Assembly: GCF_036884655.1 (NCBI RefSeq)
Contig: NC_088330.1
Span: 29,831,501-29,895,500, forward strand
Reading direction: 5' to 3'
DNA from: Musa acuminata AAA Group
Taxonomy: Eukaryota; Streptophyta; Magnoliopsida; Zingiberales; Musaceae
DNA length: 64,000 bases
Shown: in pieces, positions 12,050 to 23,764 of the stretch
How positions within the stretch are numbered: the first letter of the stretch is position 1
Layout of the letters: every line of letters starts with the position of its first letter
Notes under the pieces: model-generated
What the model saw: the letters and a program-made list of their open reading frames with translations, nothing else
Told to the model about the DNA's origin: nothing
Database searches by the model: none
Program-made: the position numbers and the translations under genes

Positions 12050-12800
12050 AGTTGTTTACCTCATTGTCGAGAGTCACCAAAGCGAAGTTTGCCACTTTGT
12101 CTTCATCGGTTTGCTCCTTGTCTTCGGATGCACTCGTTTCATCCCAAGTCACATTGAGTGCTTTCTTGTCCTTTGACATTTTTTTCTTTTTAAGTTCATT
12201 TTTATTCTTTGTTTCATGTTTTATAAATTTTATAAATTTACTTATGAGGAGTTCTATGTCACTTGAGCTTTCGCTCGAGTGGTCTTCTATTGTTCAAATT
12301 GTCAAATCCTTCATGTTCTTTGGAAGGTAGTTCTCATGTTCATCAAGTTCATCATGTACCTTGCACATCATTTCATAAGTCATCAAAGACCCAATAAGTT
12401 CTTCAATCGAAAATTAGTTCAAGTTCTTTAATTATTGTATTATCGTTACTTTAGAATCCCAATTTTTACAAAGAGATTGTAAAACTTTATTAACAAGTTC
12501 AAGATTCGAAAAACTTATACCAAGTGCTTTTAAACCATTGACGACATCCGTAAAACGAGTGTATATGTCTCCAATGGTTTCACTTGGTTTCATACGAAAT
12601 AATTCAAAATCACGCATCAAAAGATTTATCTCAGAATATTTTACTCTACTAGTGCCTTCATATGTGATTTCAAGTGTGTACCAAATATCGAAAGCGGTTT
12701 CACAAATAGATACTCGATTGAACTCATTTTTATCTAAAACGAAAAATAAGGCATTCATAGCCTTAACATTTAAAGAGATAGTCTTCTTCTCCAACTCATT
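12050..12800 (-). pseudogene. Ty1-copia gag (UBN2 family), decayed
   Basis: The longest intact frame is 12432..12794 and reads through the family blocks AFDIWYTLEITYEGTS, VKYSEINLLMRDFELFRM, SETIGDIYTRFTDVVNGLKALG and LVNKVLQSLCKNWDSKVTIIQ. After a stop near 12430 the homology resumes in the same sense (FSIEELIGSLMTYEM...LPKNMKDL), followed by an acidic/serine stretch and a lysine-rich tail to about 12050. Gag is the capsid-like protein of the retrotransposon particle. The zinc-knuckle and everything of pol are missing. The intact-frame start is not a true ATG, and upstream codons toward the primer site are degraded. Confidence 0.85.
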
Positions 12801-12972
12801 TCAATCGTTTATTAGAAGAGAAGACCTTTCAAATATGTTTTCAATAATATTCCATAAATCAAGGTTCAAGAAAAGCAAGAAAACACTCATCCGAGTTTTC
12901 AACAATAGAAAAGCCCTCTTGAAAGCCGAAAAGAGTCATTTCTCTTGGGTGTTAAACCAAACGAGAAAAAAA

Positions 12973-12990
12973 CGTGGCTCTGATACTAAC
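12973..12990 (-). other. Primer-binding site (tRNA-Met type)
   Basis: The minus strand reads TTAGTATCAGAGCCACG directly after the LTR end (...GATCCTAACA). It matches the common plant TGGTATCAGAGC site with two changes. Confidence 0.75.
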
Positions 12991-13016
12991 TGTTAGGATC
13001 AAGAATGACATTAAGA

Positions 13017-13035
13017 GGGGGGGGGGGGGGGGGGG
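13017..13035 (+). repeat. G homopolymer, 19 bases
   Basis: A run of 19 G followed by further G-rich sequence (GGGGTGGGGAGGTGGGG type). It lies near the LTR 3' end and may partly be a sequencing artefact in length. Confidence 0.8.
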
Positions 13036-13599
13036 TGGGGAGGTGGGGTTGAATTAGTGCAGCGGAAAAATTACGTCGGTTTGAAAATCTTCGTACGATA
13101 AAAGTCGATTTCGATGAAAACCATTTGTTTGCCTCGTTTAAGTTTGCAAGTGAATAGAGAAGATGAGATTGGATAGTTTGCAATAAAGTAAAGTAGAATG
13201 CAGCAAAGAGAATAAGCAGTAAGGAAAGAACACACTGGAATTTATAGTGGTTCGGTCGTAGCGACCTACATGCACTTTTGATTCCTCATCCGTTAAGGTC
13301 ACCAGCGTCCACTAAAGGTCCTCCTTCAATAGGCGAAGATCAACCACCTCTTTACATCACTTTCTCCTTTTCACGGGTTTAGGAGATAACCCTTACAAGT
13401 CACTCTTTTACAAGTATTCCCTCACACACCTCCCTTAGGACTAACTCTAAGCATCAGAAGGAGGGAACTCAAAGTTTTGGCAGAGTTTACTCAGTTTTTT
13501 CCTTAAGAATTCTTGCTCCTTTCTTGCTGCCCAAGTGAGGTATTTATAGGCCCCAACAATTTCAAAAATGGAGCCAAAAAATTAAATTTATGGGTCTTC

Positions 13600-13790
13600 C
13601 GGGTACGGGTGGTACCATCGCCTACAACCTGACACTGGGTGATACCACCGCCCAATCTGGCAGTACCACTACTTGACACACTGTCACTAGGCGGTACCAC
13701 CGCCTTACAGCCTCGGAGACCAAGTTTTTCGAGTTTTCCAACTCACAAGTAGTTTCACCGCTTGTTCTGGCGGTGTCGTCGCCTGACCCA
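13600..13790. repeat. Array of near-palindromic GGTACCACCGCC words inside the LTR
   Basis: Five or so diverged copies of a GGCGGTACCACCGCC-like palindrome, spaced about 35-45 bp apart, with CTGGCAGTACCACT-like variants. Related words (GGCGGTAGTACCGTT) survive in the solo LTR at 44890-44985, so the array belongs to the family rather than to this copy alone. Confidence 0.65.
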
Positions 13791-14165
13791 CCTTTTGGGT
13801 CACTGAATGAGCCTCCCAATGAGCCCAATTCAGTCCCAATTAAGGCTCAATTGGCCCCTAATTGAGTTAGCATGATTACACCAAAAGTTAACTCAATTAG
13901 TCCCTTAAACTACTTCGATCATAGACAAATGACTACAAAGCATGAATCCTTTCTCTGACATGTCATTGGTTCATCGATGTCTCGTCCGATTCTTCGGTGC
14001 AATGTCCTCTCTTGTGACCTATTGCTCAATCGGCCAGTTGACCTCCGTAATTCTGATTTCCTTAACATAATTTCCGCTCTTCTTGGCCCGATGCCTGAAC
14101 CCATGGCCCGAAGCCTTCTGTCGATACATCGATTGATCCTCCGGCTTGACATCCAATCTTCTCAC

Positions 14166-14755
14166 TAAGAGAGTTCTTGAATACATCAAGAGAACTCTCA
14201 ATTATGACATCCACCGTGACCTGTTGAAATATTTTAAATTATATTCTTATACCGGTAGTGTAGATGATTGAAAAAAATATTTTAAAATTTGTACTCAACT
14301 ATGGCTTGGGAGTGATTTCATGGATAACTAAAAAGCAACAATGTGCTGCTCTCTCATGTTTTGAGATAGAGTATGCAAAGACTATAAGCATGACATGTCA
14401 AATAATTTAGCTTTAAAGAATTCTAACATATCTTAAAAGAAAAAAGATGAATAAATCAAAACATACTACAACAACAAGTCTTTGGTAGATTAAAGTTGAT
14501 TAAAGATGACATCTGTTTCAAAACTTTGGTTAAAAAATATAAATAATATAAAAATTATAATTATTTTTAATTAAGATGTGTGATAAAAATGATTATGCAA
14601 GATGGAAGAATCAATGAGTGGAGCATATATGAATGGAAGAGAAGATGAGTTTATCGAGCAACGTTGTTTTAACATGCGTGAAACTACCTTCCTTTGCTTA
14701 TATAAATAGATGCTAATGGATGACCCCATAACAACGTAGATTAAAGTATTCCTCC
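14166..14755. other. Flank between the copia element and the Dof gene
   Basis: AT-rich sequence that should include the Dof 3'UTR (minus strand). No other gene seen. Confidence 0.4.
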
Positions 14756-15541
14756 TCAAAATATTTTGTCTACTATCTTCTCCTCGTTCTTCTTGAAGTC
14801 AACAAAACCAAAACCATTCCAGCAATCCCTTGCTGAATCCATTTCTCCATCCTGCCATCGAAGGCCCATCAGCACTTTGTTGTCCCCTCCTCCGTCCATA
14901 GCTTTGCATGAAGCTTGGGTAGCTGTTGGACTTGCTGTGGCATCACTCAATACTCTCTCGAAGGACCACCCATCGGCTCCAAAACCATAGTACGGGAGGT
15001 AGTCAAGGCCGGTTGGGCTTGTGGTGTCGACGAAGTCATTTCTTACGATGTCAAGAAAACCATTCGTTAGGGCTATGGCAGATGTCACTGGATCAGTCTC
15101 GTCCAGGCCAACCTGCATGATGGATGGCTGCATTTGAAGGGTAGAAGAAGCCAGGAAGCAGTCACTTGGATCATGTGAAGGGGGTGGAGGACTGTTCAGA
15201 GTGGGTAGGAGTGGGGTGGTGATGAGGTCTTGATCTTTTGCCTTCTTGGAAGAAGAGGATGAAGAGGCGGAGGATCTCTTGTTTTTCCTGCATCCACCTC
15301 CCACCGGAACGTTCCTAAGTGAGCCTCCCTGAGTCCAGTAGCGCCTGCACTCCTTGCAGAAGTATCTCGGCTGGGAGGGGCTGTAGTTGTTGTAGTAGCA
15401 GAACTTGGTATTGGTGGAGGCACACCTGGGGCATTTCAGGGCCTGTCCTGGACCAGGCTTTGCCTTCTTATCCTGTTGCTTCTGGCTCCTGGGACATGCC
15501 ACAGCTTCCTCTAATCCATGGCTACCCCGTGACTGTGGCAC
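14756..15541 (-). CDS. Dof-type C2C2 zinc-finger transcription factor
   Basis: The 261-residue frame has the Dof DNA-binding domain at about residues 35-89. Cysteines 37, 40, 62 and 65 fit CX2CX21CX2C, inside the family blocks [19 protein letters not shown] and [20 protein letters not shown], followed by [14 protein letters not shown] serine run and a basic SKKAKD patch suggest nuclear import. The rest is low in recognisable motifs, as is normal for Dofs, which bind AAAG cores in the nucleus. The first ATG in frame was taken. Many Dof genes have a tiny first exon, and CCACAG at codons 2-4 could be an intron end, so the true N-terminus may lie further upstream. The subfamily is not assigned. 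Confidence 0.93.
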   Translation of the reverse strand: MPQSRGSHGLEEAVACPRSQKQQDKKAKPGPGQALKCPRCASTNTKFCYYNNYSPSQPRYFCKECRRYWTQGGSLRNVPVGGGCRKNKRSSASSSSSSKKAKDQDLITTPLLPTLNSPPPPSHDPSDCFLASSTLQMQPSIMQVGLDETDPVTSAIALTNGFLDIVRNDFVDTTSPTGLDYLPYYGFGADGWSFERVLSDATASPTATQASCKAMDGGGDNKVLMGLRWQDGEMDSARDCWNGFGFVDFKKNEEKIVDKIF

Positions 15542-16532
15542 ATGGGAAAGAACTTAGAGCAGCAGTTATGAGTTCTGAATTCCAAGAAGCAGAGGGGATG
15601 AGATATGTGGTGTATTCTCCCAATTTCCAGATCTTATCATGCAGATAAAAGGTTCGGGTTGGCTACTTCCTATCACCTACAAGATCTAACAGATTATGAA
15701 GCTGCCTTGAGATCCTATCACGAACAAATTTTAGGACTTGTGGAGTAAATACTTTCTGTGTTTCTTCTCGGTACTTGTATTTACCGCATCATGCATGCAC
15801 TCGGAAAACTGTATCAGGATTGATTCTTTCCTTCGAACTAAACCTACATGATGTACTTGCAACTTCCAGGGGTGTAGGATAATGAAAGAAGTAGATAGTC
15901 ATGATCAAGATCATGTAGAGAAGATGCATAAACTTGACAACAATTTTGAGATCAAAATTGAAGATAAAGAATGAAACCCAAAATCGATCTTTCTAATTCC
16001 ATATGTTCTTGCAAAACCGAAGGCAAAGTAAAATTGAGCAGATAAAAGATCGAAAATCTAATTCATCAGAGGTAGGAGTTTCCAGTACTGCATGTATGTA
16101 CTCTTCCAAGACTACATGTTTGCTCGAACGCAAGAAGCAAGGGCGCTAAGAGAACTCATTCCTGAGAAGAGCTTGAGACTATGTTACCTCGTGGCCAGCA
16201 TTAGAAATCTCCATGCATGCGGAAGAACAACCTCAAAGAAATCGCGAGAGAGAGAGAGAGAGAGAGAGGAGAGGCCAGCGAGGCAATGTAGAGTGGAAAT
16301 AAAGACTTGCACTCCACCCGCTAATAAATAATAAAGAGAAACGAAAGGGAGTAATGCCATTGGAAGGACCACCTATCTCGAAACAAGCGTGTTGCATGGG
16401 ATTGGGCGAAGCGCATGCACTGTACGATCCTCTTTAGTGGATTCCTCGTGTTTGAATACGTCCCCATAAACTTTTTCTTTTCTCTCTCTCTCTGTTTCTC
16501 TTTTCTGCTTTATCTCTCTCTTCCACCTGAGC
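15542..16532. promoter_or_regulatory. Upstream region of the Dof gene
   Basis: About 1 kb without coding sequence between the Dof gene (minus) and the small plus-strand frame at 16533. It includes a (GA)n microsatellite at 16245-16269 and a CT-rich stretch at 16475-16525. No TATA position is certain. Confidence 0.4.
16245..16269 (+). repeat. (GA)n microsatellite
   Basis: About 12 uninterrupted GA units, directly visible. Confidence 0.95.
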
Positions 16533-16910
16533 GTGACGAGAGGAGGATTGATGGCGGTGGTGAGGTTGATTCGCGATCAAGGAAGGAATAACGGGAACAA
16601 GGACGAATCGGCCAACTGGGTGCGGTTGGTCGGCGACGTGGGACCCGGCTTCAGGAAGAACCGATGCCGGCGAGAGCGGACTACCAACTACGTGATTGCC
16701 ACCCGATGTTGTTTCCGAGTCACTACGAAAGAGAAGGGCACGATCTCTCGATCGCTTCGCCCATCCAGACGGAGAAGGAGGTGGCGCTACTCATTTCGCT
16801 CCCGTCGCCATAGAAAGGAACGGTTGACCACATTGAAAGACTCTCGTAAGAAGGCAAGCTTAATTGTCAAAGCTCATGATCCCGCCATAATGCTGCAACC
16901 CCGCGTGTAG
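16533..16910 (+). CDS. Hypothetical small basic protein frame
   Basis: A 125-residue open frame with ATG at 16533 and a second in-frame ATG at codon 7, preceded by a CT-rich leader-like stretch. It is rich in Arg and Lys (RPSRRRRRWRYSFRSRRHRK near residues 75-95). I do not recognise a family. It is GC-richer than its flanks and divergent from the Dof gene, which gives it some chance of being transcribed. A chance frame is at least as likely. Confidence 0.25.
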   Translation: MTRGGLMAVVRLIRDQGRNNGNKDESANWVRLVGDVGPGFRKNRCRRERTTNYVIATRCCFRVTTKEKGTISRSLRPSRRRRRWRYSFRSRRHRKERLTTLKDSRKKASLIVKAHDPAIMLQPRV

Positions 16911-17799
16911 AGACACATCCAGAATCCTGTTGAATGACCAGCCAACCTCGCACAGAAAAGAAGTGGCAACTGCCTGAACCTTAATTATTAGACCTGAGTC
17001 AATTTCGTTGACATTATTTGTTCGTTGTCTAACATTTCACGTCGGCCAGCAGGTGAACACTGTCAGATTACAGTATACATTTTAGTCGGTTGTACTATGA
17101 GAAGAAGTGAGAGTCTTGAAGTATTTGGTGGCTCTGCAACTTTCAGATTCTTAATGCTGGCAGACTTTATGATGCCCTGTTGATCGTGTGCCATTAACAC
17201 AGTGATTTATGAGGTCTAAGTTGCCCACCTTGGAGAATCTACAGAGTTTGCATTTGACCTGCAAACTTAGAGAGTGGCTGAAAACAGTAAAATTGGGATT
17301 GCAGCCGATGAGAACTCAGATTCAGCCAAAGGAGTTAAAAGGCTTTCACATACATATAAAGACCCAACAAAGGGAGCAGTAAACTCTTGGAGAAGTCCAT
17401 TACATGTTAGAATAGCGTACACAGAAGCTTCATAGTTTTGTCCAACAAGGACAATACATAAAACAACTTAATTGTTATAGGAAAGCACTTTTAGCTATCC
17501 AATACTCCAATCACGTATCAGTAACAATACCCATATCCTTCTAGTGTGGATGAAAGTACCTATCCTTGCTCAAATGAAGAGCCAATTGATTCCAGCACTA
17601 TACACGCTGCTTGGCTTGACTGCTAAAAGATCAGCCAAGACCATTTCATGTGAGCAGCCATGATGAGATGTCCATATAGACAACATGGAACCGTAAATTA
17701 GCAACTGCATCAATTTTATGTCCGTCTACTAAAACATCGGACACTGTCGAGGTCTAGTCAGGGTTAGGTTTGAGGAAATGGTACAAAGCAGTTGCAATC
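16911..17799. other. Intergenic and GBF 3'UTR
   Basis: No coding signal. The part next to 17800 is expected to be the 3'UTR of the minus-strand bZIP gene. Confidence 0.4.
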
Positions 17800-20700
17800 T
17801 CACTGACCACCCTGCTTATCATCTGATTGCCCTGCTTGTGGGTCAGAAACCAAGTTCCTCTTGGTGTTGTCTTCAGCGCATTGGTTGCATTTCTTGATTA
17901 TTGCGTCTTCTTCTTCTTTAGTTTGTTCTCCAGTTCTCTCCTGAAAAGATGGAATATCATTCCTGCAACTTACGTATCACAAGCAGAGAAGAGGTAGCAA
18001 ACGGTGGCGAAGTTCAATACCTGCAGAGAGCCATTCTGAGCAATAAGTCCATCATATTCTTTCTTGATTCGGTCTACTTCTGCTCTGAGGGCACTATTCT
18101 CCTCTTTTAGAACCTCAACACGCTGTGCCAATTCTTCGTACTCTGCCTGGAAGTAACAACCCATTAGCCATGACAATCATCCACCAAATGTTCTTCAAAC
18201 AGCTCAGTTTCCACTAAACACACTATACCTGCTTGCGCAACCTTGATCGACGTGCAGATTCCCTGTTTGACTGCTTTCTTCTTTGCCTTTTCAGTTCTCT
18301 TTCATCCTAAATTCACCAATGATCATACATTTAAACAACAAAAAAGTTGAAAGTCAAGGTGTTGTGTGTTGCAGAATAGACTAAAAGGTTACAAGAAAAG
18401 AAAACCAGAAACAAATTTATAGCATCACAGGCCTCTGAGAAGACAAAAGGCATATGATGAACAAAGGACATCAAACATAACGATGAGGTCAAAGAGGGAA
18501 TATCCAAGGATTCTCATGTCATTTATGTCTTAATGTTAGTTACATTAATTCAGGTTTCATGCTACATGAATAACTCTAGGATTACCAGAGCAACAAATAA
18601 ACAACAAAAAACAATAACTTGTTCAGCATACAGCAGAATGGAATATGGTATCAAATCCCTGTTATGAAAATAAAACACTTGTGAAATGTCATAGTGCCTA
18701 TTATCAGATCAAATGTTGGAACATTTACCTACAGATCTGTTTGAAATATCTCATTCCATTGAAGGGAAAACCATTAAGGTTAATCTTCACTCATGGACAT
18801 GCCAGTTAGAGCAGTTCATTATATATGTTGTCTAACGACGAATGGAAAATATAGCCAATCTACAGTCAGACGCCATTTTCAAACAACAGAGAGAAAAAAC
18901 CCTGCCAGAAAGCAGTTGATTAGCTAAAGAGCAGTTTAACAGCAGCATGAATCTTTTCTAGGGATAAAGGATACAAATATGACATGACAAAGATGGAAGT
19001 TTCAAAAAAAGTAGGACATGATAGGGCAAGAATTTAATAATAAAATAGTACATACCAATCATAATATCTTTTATTTTATTAAACTGATTGAAAAATAACT
19101 GTAGTTAAAATCTTGTAAGTAAAGCTAGATTAATTAACAAGAATAGATTATTCTACACAACAATATGGCCCTAAGCATATTATTAAATGTAACAAAAAGC
19201 TCATATAATCTTGGGAATAAGATAGTAGCACCGAATGGACCATAAGAGTTGGCCATGAGAAAGCTCAGATAGTCCAACAGTTCACAAGTCAATATTCAAA
19301 TATCCACCAAGTAGCAAGATTTTCATATGATCTTCCAATAAATGCCAAGAATCCAACACACGTTGAAGAAGTATAAACCACTTAGCAGTATCTTCATATG
19401 ATATGGCATACATTCCAAGGCACATGTGAGAATCTTTCCACATGAAATGGGCATGAAAGCTTTGAAAACTCGTAGCACATACTATTTGAACATCAGCAAG
19501 TAAAATGTTCATTTAAACTCAGAACAGTAAAATAGATTATGATCTTACAGTGAGTTAAAACATCTTATGCAATGAATTGGTGGCTAATACATAAAATTAA
19601 ATAACCAGGATGAAGGATGAGAAAAGACCTGTAGCCAAATCTCTGATGGAACCCTTTCGCTGGCTTCAACAAGTGAACCAGGAACCATAGCTCCTGTGGT
19701 TGCTGTTGCAGAAACCTTACCATGCAATGGAGAAATGGCAGATGGCATTGGGGCAGTCCAGTAGTCCATCCCTATATTCAAGTTTGTAGTGGGACCAGAA
19801 ACCACTCCAGGTACTCCAGCTGCTAGCATAGGCATTATTTGCATTGTCTGATGTAATGTTGCGTGTGACTGTGCAGTCATTATGCCACTTGTTCCATTCT
19901 GGGATGTCTCTGCAATTATACATGGATAAAATGTCATGGACATTATATTCATCAGATTAACTAGGTGGTACAACAATTTATAATGCCTACCATCCGGAGG
20001 CCTTTGTCCAACACCAGTCTTTGGTTCTGAGTCCTACACAATTTGTACACCATTAATACTTGACCTACTCAAGAATCATTTAACAAACTTTTGACAGGCT
20101 ATTAGAAAGAGAATGCTTTCAAACATATATCAACGACTGGTATTTCTACACAACATGCATGCTTGAGAAGATAATTGATGAGTGAGAAATTGAAAAGCAA
20201 AAGGAAGATGGATAGCCAGAAAATATAAATTCTGGGTCAAAATTTGTCAGATCCAATAAAAACAATGTCAAATATCCTAAGAATAGGGTTATTACCTTGA
20301 TGGGTCCAACATTTCTGTCCATTGATAAGATGCTAGAACCTCTTTAAAACCAAGTATGTTATTCCTAGGGAGATCACAACACATGGGAGAGATTTTTTTA
20401 TGTATGACCTCATTTATCATGCTTATAAACAAATCAGAGATATATTAGACAACTTCTTTATGACCTGACATGGGCCTCATTGCAAAAGACCTGACCAAGC
20501 TCAGATTCAAAGTTTAGGAGTTTTTACATATATATACCATCCAAAATCTCTAAAAAAATACTACATTTACCATCTCATCTTTAAAAATACATATATACCA
20601 TTATAAAATTAAAACTTGGTGATATTCAGTTGAATTTTATGTATATCATTAACTTAATTATGCTTGAAACATAAATTGTGTATATTTAATATACTTAATC

Positions 20701-22685
20701 CTTCATTAACTTTCTTTCATATTTTTCTAACTTCATGTTTATCATCTCCATGGAAAATATAGTTATTAGTATTAGTTTTATCGTTGAAACACTTGATCTA
20801 AATATGTTTCAACTTTAGGCTGTAGAACTTGTTTTCTTTTCCACGAACTTCAAGAAAGCATTACATAAGGGATGACTCACAGTCAGAGAGTAAGCATCAC
20901 TTCTTTCACTTGAATCTTCATTTCCACTGTCACTGCTAAAAACAATAGATTCACATCAATAATATAAATACTTGAATCAAAAGGCTCAAAAGAGCTAGTA
21001 CATGGAGCATCATGACGATGATTGAAAATAATCAGGACGTTACATCTTTACCTTGGTGATAACACTCCATTAGCTGCTCCTGATGTTTTATCGAGCTCAT
21101 TGTCCTTCTTTCCTGTTATCATATTCAAACTTCCAAGACTTCCCTTTGATCTTTGAATGGGAATCCTTTCTTTACCCTCAGATGATTTTGCATCTCCTGT
21201 GCTTGCAGGCACACTCCCCTGTTAGATGAAAAAGCAGGTGTTCGCAGGATTCATTACCATTGCACCAACTTTTGGACAATAAGAGATTCGACAGTGTGGG
21301 TTAGCAGGCAACTCACACAAGCTTCAGCATTACCATTTGAAGAAGTCGTTGCATAAGGACTAAATGGGTGCAAACCCTGCTCAGAGATTGGTGGAAAAGT
21401 CAATTAGTGGAATCTTGCAAAAGCAAGTCTTGCTTTTCAAAGGAATGAGTCATGGTTCAGTCATGTTCTAACAAGATGTACTGGTGGAACAGATGGATGT
21501 GGATATACTCCATGAGGATACATAACATATGGAGGCGGTGGGGTCCCATAGGTTGGCATAAATTGCTGCAAAACGAAAATAATCCTTATAAATACATTCC
21601 ACTAATGTACATAATTGAGATGCAACAACATGAATAAAAATCACTTGACAGTCATTTGAAGGTATCAATATTATCCTCCTTTGACATTAGGTATTCAAAA
21701 TTTAAACTAGGACTACAGCAGGCTAACAGTTTAACATGACAAAACTTTATTAGCCAATGCAGAAACAAACTAGATGAGAAGGCAAGAATGTCACTGTAGA
21801 CATACATAATGATGATATCATCCCATGGCATAACTCAGAACCATTCATAATCTTTTGGAACACAGACTAAAAGCCGTTGATGGGATCAGCACAAAGCAAA
21901 ATACACTTTTAAATCAGGTATTGACTGTTACTTCTCTGAATCAACACACTACCTCCACGCTAGATAGTTTACATCTCTACTCATGCATCAATATTGTTTT
22001 ATGAGACTTTTTTGGCATGCCATAATCAAATCTTCTCTTCTGGTGACAGAAATGGCCTCATATGGAATGAACAAAAGTTGGACTGCCAAACAATTTTTGC
22101 CACGTTCTGAGTTTCCAAATTCAAGATATCACCCTTTATATCTGAACTCCTCAGACATAGGCAAACACAATCGATCCAGCTACTAAAAAGAGTCTTAGAC
22201 AATTGCATCTAATAATTGAGAGCGAAAAAAAGGAAAATAGATATTAAAGAAAAACCACCTGTGCTCCCCACATGTAAGGATGAGCCTGAGGACTCGACAC
22301 CATGGGGGAATGGAAGAAGCCATGTGGAAGCATCGGTGAGTATGCCTATTCAACTCAGATGAAAAATTATAAAGTCATGATGACATCTGAAGACAAATCT
22401 ATTCTGTGAATTCACAACATTTATCAATGAGATGAGGAAATTCCAGTTATCACCTGAAATCCAGACCATTCCGGATAGACTGAAACGCTGGGTCTGGCGC
22501 TTGTGGCCGGTGGCTGCTCCTGAACAAGGTAAAACCAGAATATATAGAAATTAGGGGAAAAAAATCGAAGATTTTTTACTCTAGATTAGGAGCAAAGAGA
22601 CCCAGTTCGCAATTGTAAAAGTAGAACGCATTACCTGCGCAGCTGATGTCTTCGGCCCCTTGGTATCTGTCTCGCGGCCTCCCAT
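17800..22685 (-). CDS. G-box-binding bZIP factor (GBF/HBP-1a type), 12 exons
   Basis: Exons in order: 22685-22635, 22519-22454, 22345-22259, 21565-21473, 21376-21317, 21218-21052, 20935-20881, 20033-19991, 19909-19629, 18306-18229, 18146-18021, 17940-17800. All have GT/AG edges and one frame, giving about 415 residues ending in TGA. The start is MGGRETD, as in other GBFs. Residues 1-130 form the proline-rich MFMR region ([35 protein letters not shown]). The basic region lies at about 302-327, with [13 protein letters not shown] holding the invariant Asn and Arg. The leucine zipper continues through exon 11 ([18 protein letters not shown]). Plant GBFs bind CACGTG boxes as dimers and act in light and ABA responses; that role here is inferred from family. 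The length is normal and nothing is broken. Confidence 0.93.
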
Positions 22686-23300
22686 TGTCCAGTATATCCG
22701 TCTACCACAACGTATTGCGGTCTATTCCGCTGGTTCTACCCTTCCCTTCTCAAGCCATCTTATTTTCTCTCTCAAGCCATTTCAGCGAGCGAAGATCCTC
22801 CACACCGCCGGCCGAATTGCGAACAACCACTTCCTAAGCCACTAAATTCCGGCTCAGATCTCGCTACAAAACCCTAACTAGTTCGAAACTTTGAGAAAGC
22901 AGCATAAAAATCCAATCTTGAGCAGAAAAACATAATGAAGAAACTCGAAGCTGGGAATCCAAGACGGCCTCGCCCAAAATGAACACGTTGGAGCCGTTCA
23001 ATGGTGAAAGACGTTGTTACTTACATGAAAAATAACACTCTTGCAGGACGAATCGGAGCTCAAAGCGAGACCACGGACCAAACTACAGCGCAAGTTCTCG
23101 GTCCGGCGATCCCGCTCGTCGATCTCCGAGGGGAGAGGAGAGCGAGGAAGGGGAGGAGGAAGATCGTGGAGCAGAGGAGAAGGGCAAAGTCGGAATCCAC
23201 TGGGTTTTTTCGTGGACAAAACTGGAGTAGCCTTCAGTCTACGTGGTGGTCTCGTACGTACTAAGATGGGTACACATGTAGGTGTAGCCGGTATCGAGAG
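22686..23300 (-). promoter_or_regulatory. Leader and promoter region of the GBF gene
   Basis: Upstream of the ATG the minus strand is expected to carry the 5'UTR. A telo-box-like AAACCCTAA occurs on the plus strand near 22868-22877, a motif common near plant transcription starts. GC rises at 23050-23200. The small plus-strand frames here (for example 23001-23322) look like chance frames in leader sequence. Confidence 0.4.
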
Positions 23301-23764
23301 GTCAACGGTTGGGCTGAGTTGACCCAGGCTTAATCCAAACCCAACGGTCTGTCCGACATGGAACTTCCCCTATTTGGAGTGCTACAATATGTCTGCGACA
23401 TGTGTTTTAATTGGATCTGCTTGTGATCTTTGTCTCTATTGGAATCGTTTCAGCTATCAAGCCTCAAGTCTGTCTTTAACATATCTTGCACACTGAGGCA
23501 AGAAGTAGATGAATGTACAAAGAAACTGGATGGTATATTTTACTTATCTACATCATGATTTAATCTGACATATGAACTGCAACTTCTGAACACAATGAAA
23601 CAGAGATCTTCACAAAGGAGGATATCAAGACCTGTACCATCTCGTTCTTCCAAAGCCACAGCTGCTGCCTCATTGGGTACAAAGGATATGTGATGATCCA
23701 GGAAGTGACAGAACAACCATCATCGATAGACAAGGTCAGACGGCACGCGAGTGCAGTGAATGAG
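23301..23764. other. Spacer between the GBF promoter and the CSLD fragment
   Basis: No gene seen. It could include remains of the CSLD 3'UTR on the minus strand. Confidence 0.35.

Larger units (their letters stand above)
9226..14165 (-). mobile_element. Truncated gag-only copia-like LTR element (TR-GAG-like), minus strand
   Basis: Reading down the minus strand: an incomplete 5' LTR (14165-12991), a tRNA-Met-type primer-binding site (12990-12973), a gag gene (about 12800-12050), a 2.3-kb AT-rich repetitive spacer with no pol homology, a purine-rich tract (about 9776-9761), and an incomplete 3' LTR (9760-9226). A shared 370-bp stretch (9233-9604 and 13793-14162) proves that the two ends are LTRs of one family. 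Protease, integrase and reverse transcriptase are absent. Plant elements with gag but no pol (TR-GAGs) are a known non-autonomous class; membership here is inference. Each LTR is cut at a different point, so recombination or deletion has trimmed the outer ends. Confidence 0.75.
12991..14165 (-). repeat. 5' LTR of the gag-only element, outer end missing
   Basis: The inner end is precise (CA at 12991-12992, read on the minus strand). The outer end stops matching the other LTR at about 14165, before the true LTR start. It contains a run of near-palindromic GGCGGTACCACCGCC-type words at 13600-13790 and a leader block (13230-13440) shared with the solo LTR at 44374. Confidence 0.75.

Noticed and set aside
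15319..15648. 109-aa plus-strand frame over the Dof gene
   Set aside because: It is antisense to the conserved Dof finger, whose codon pattern explains it.
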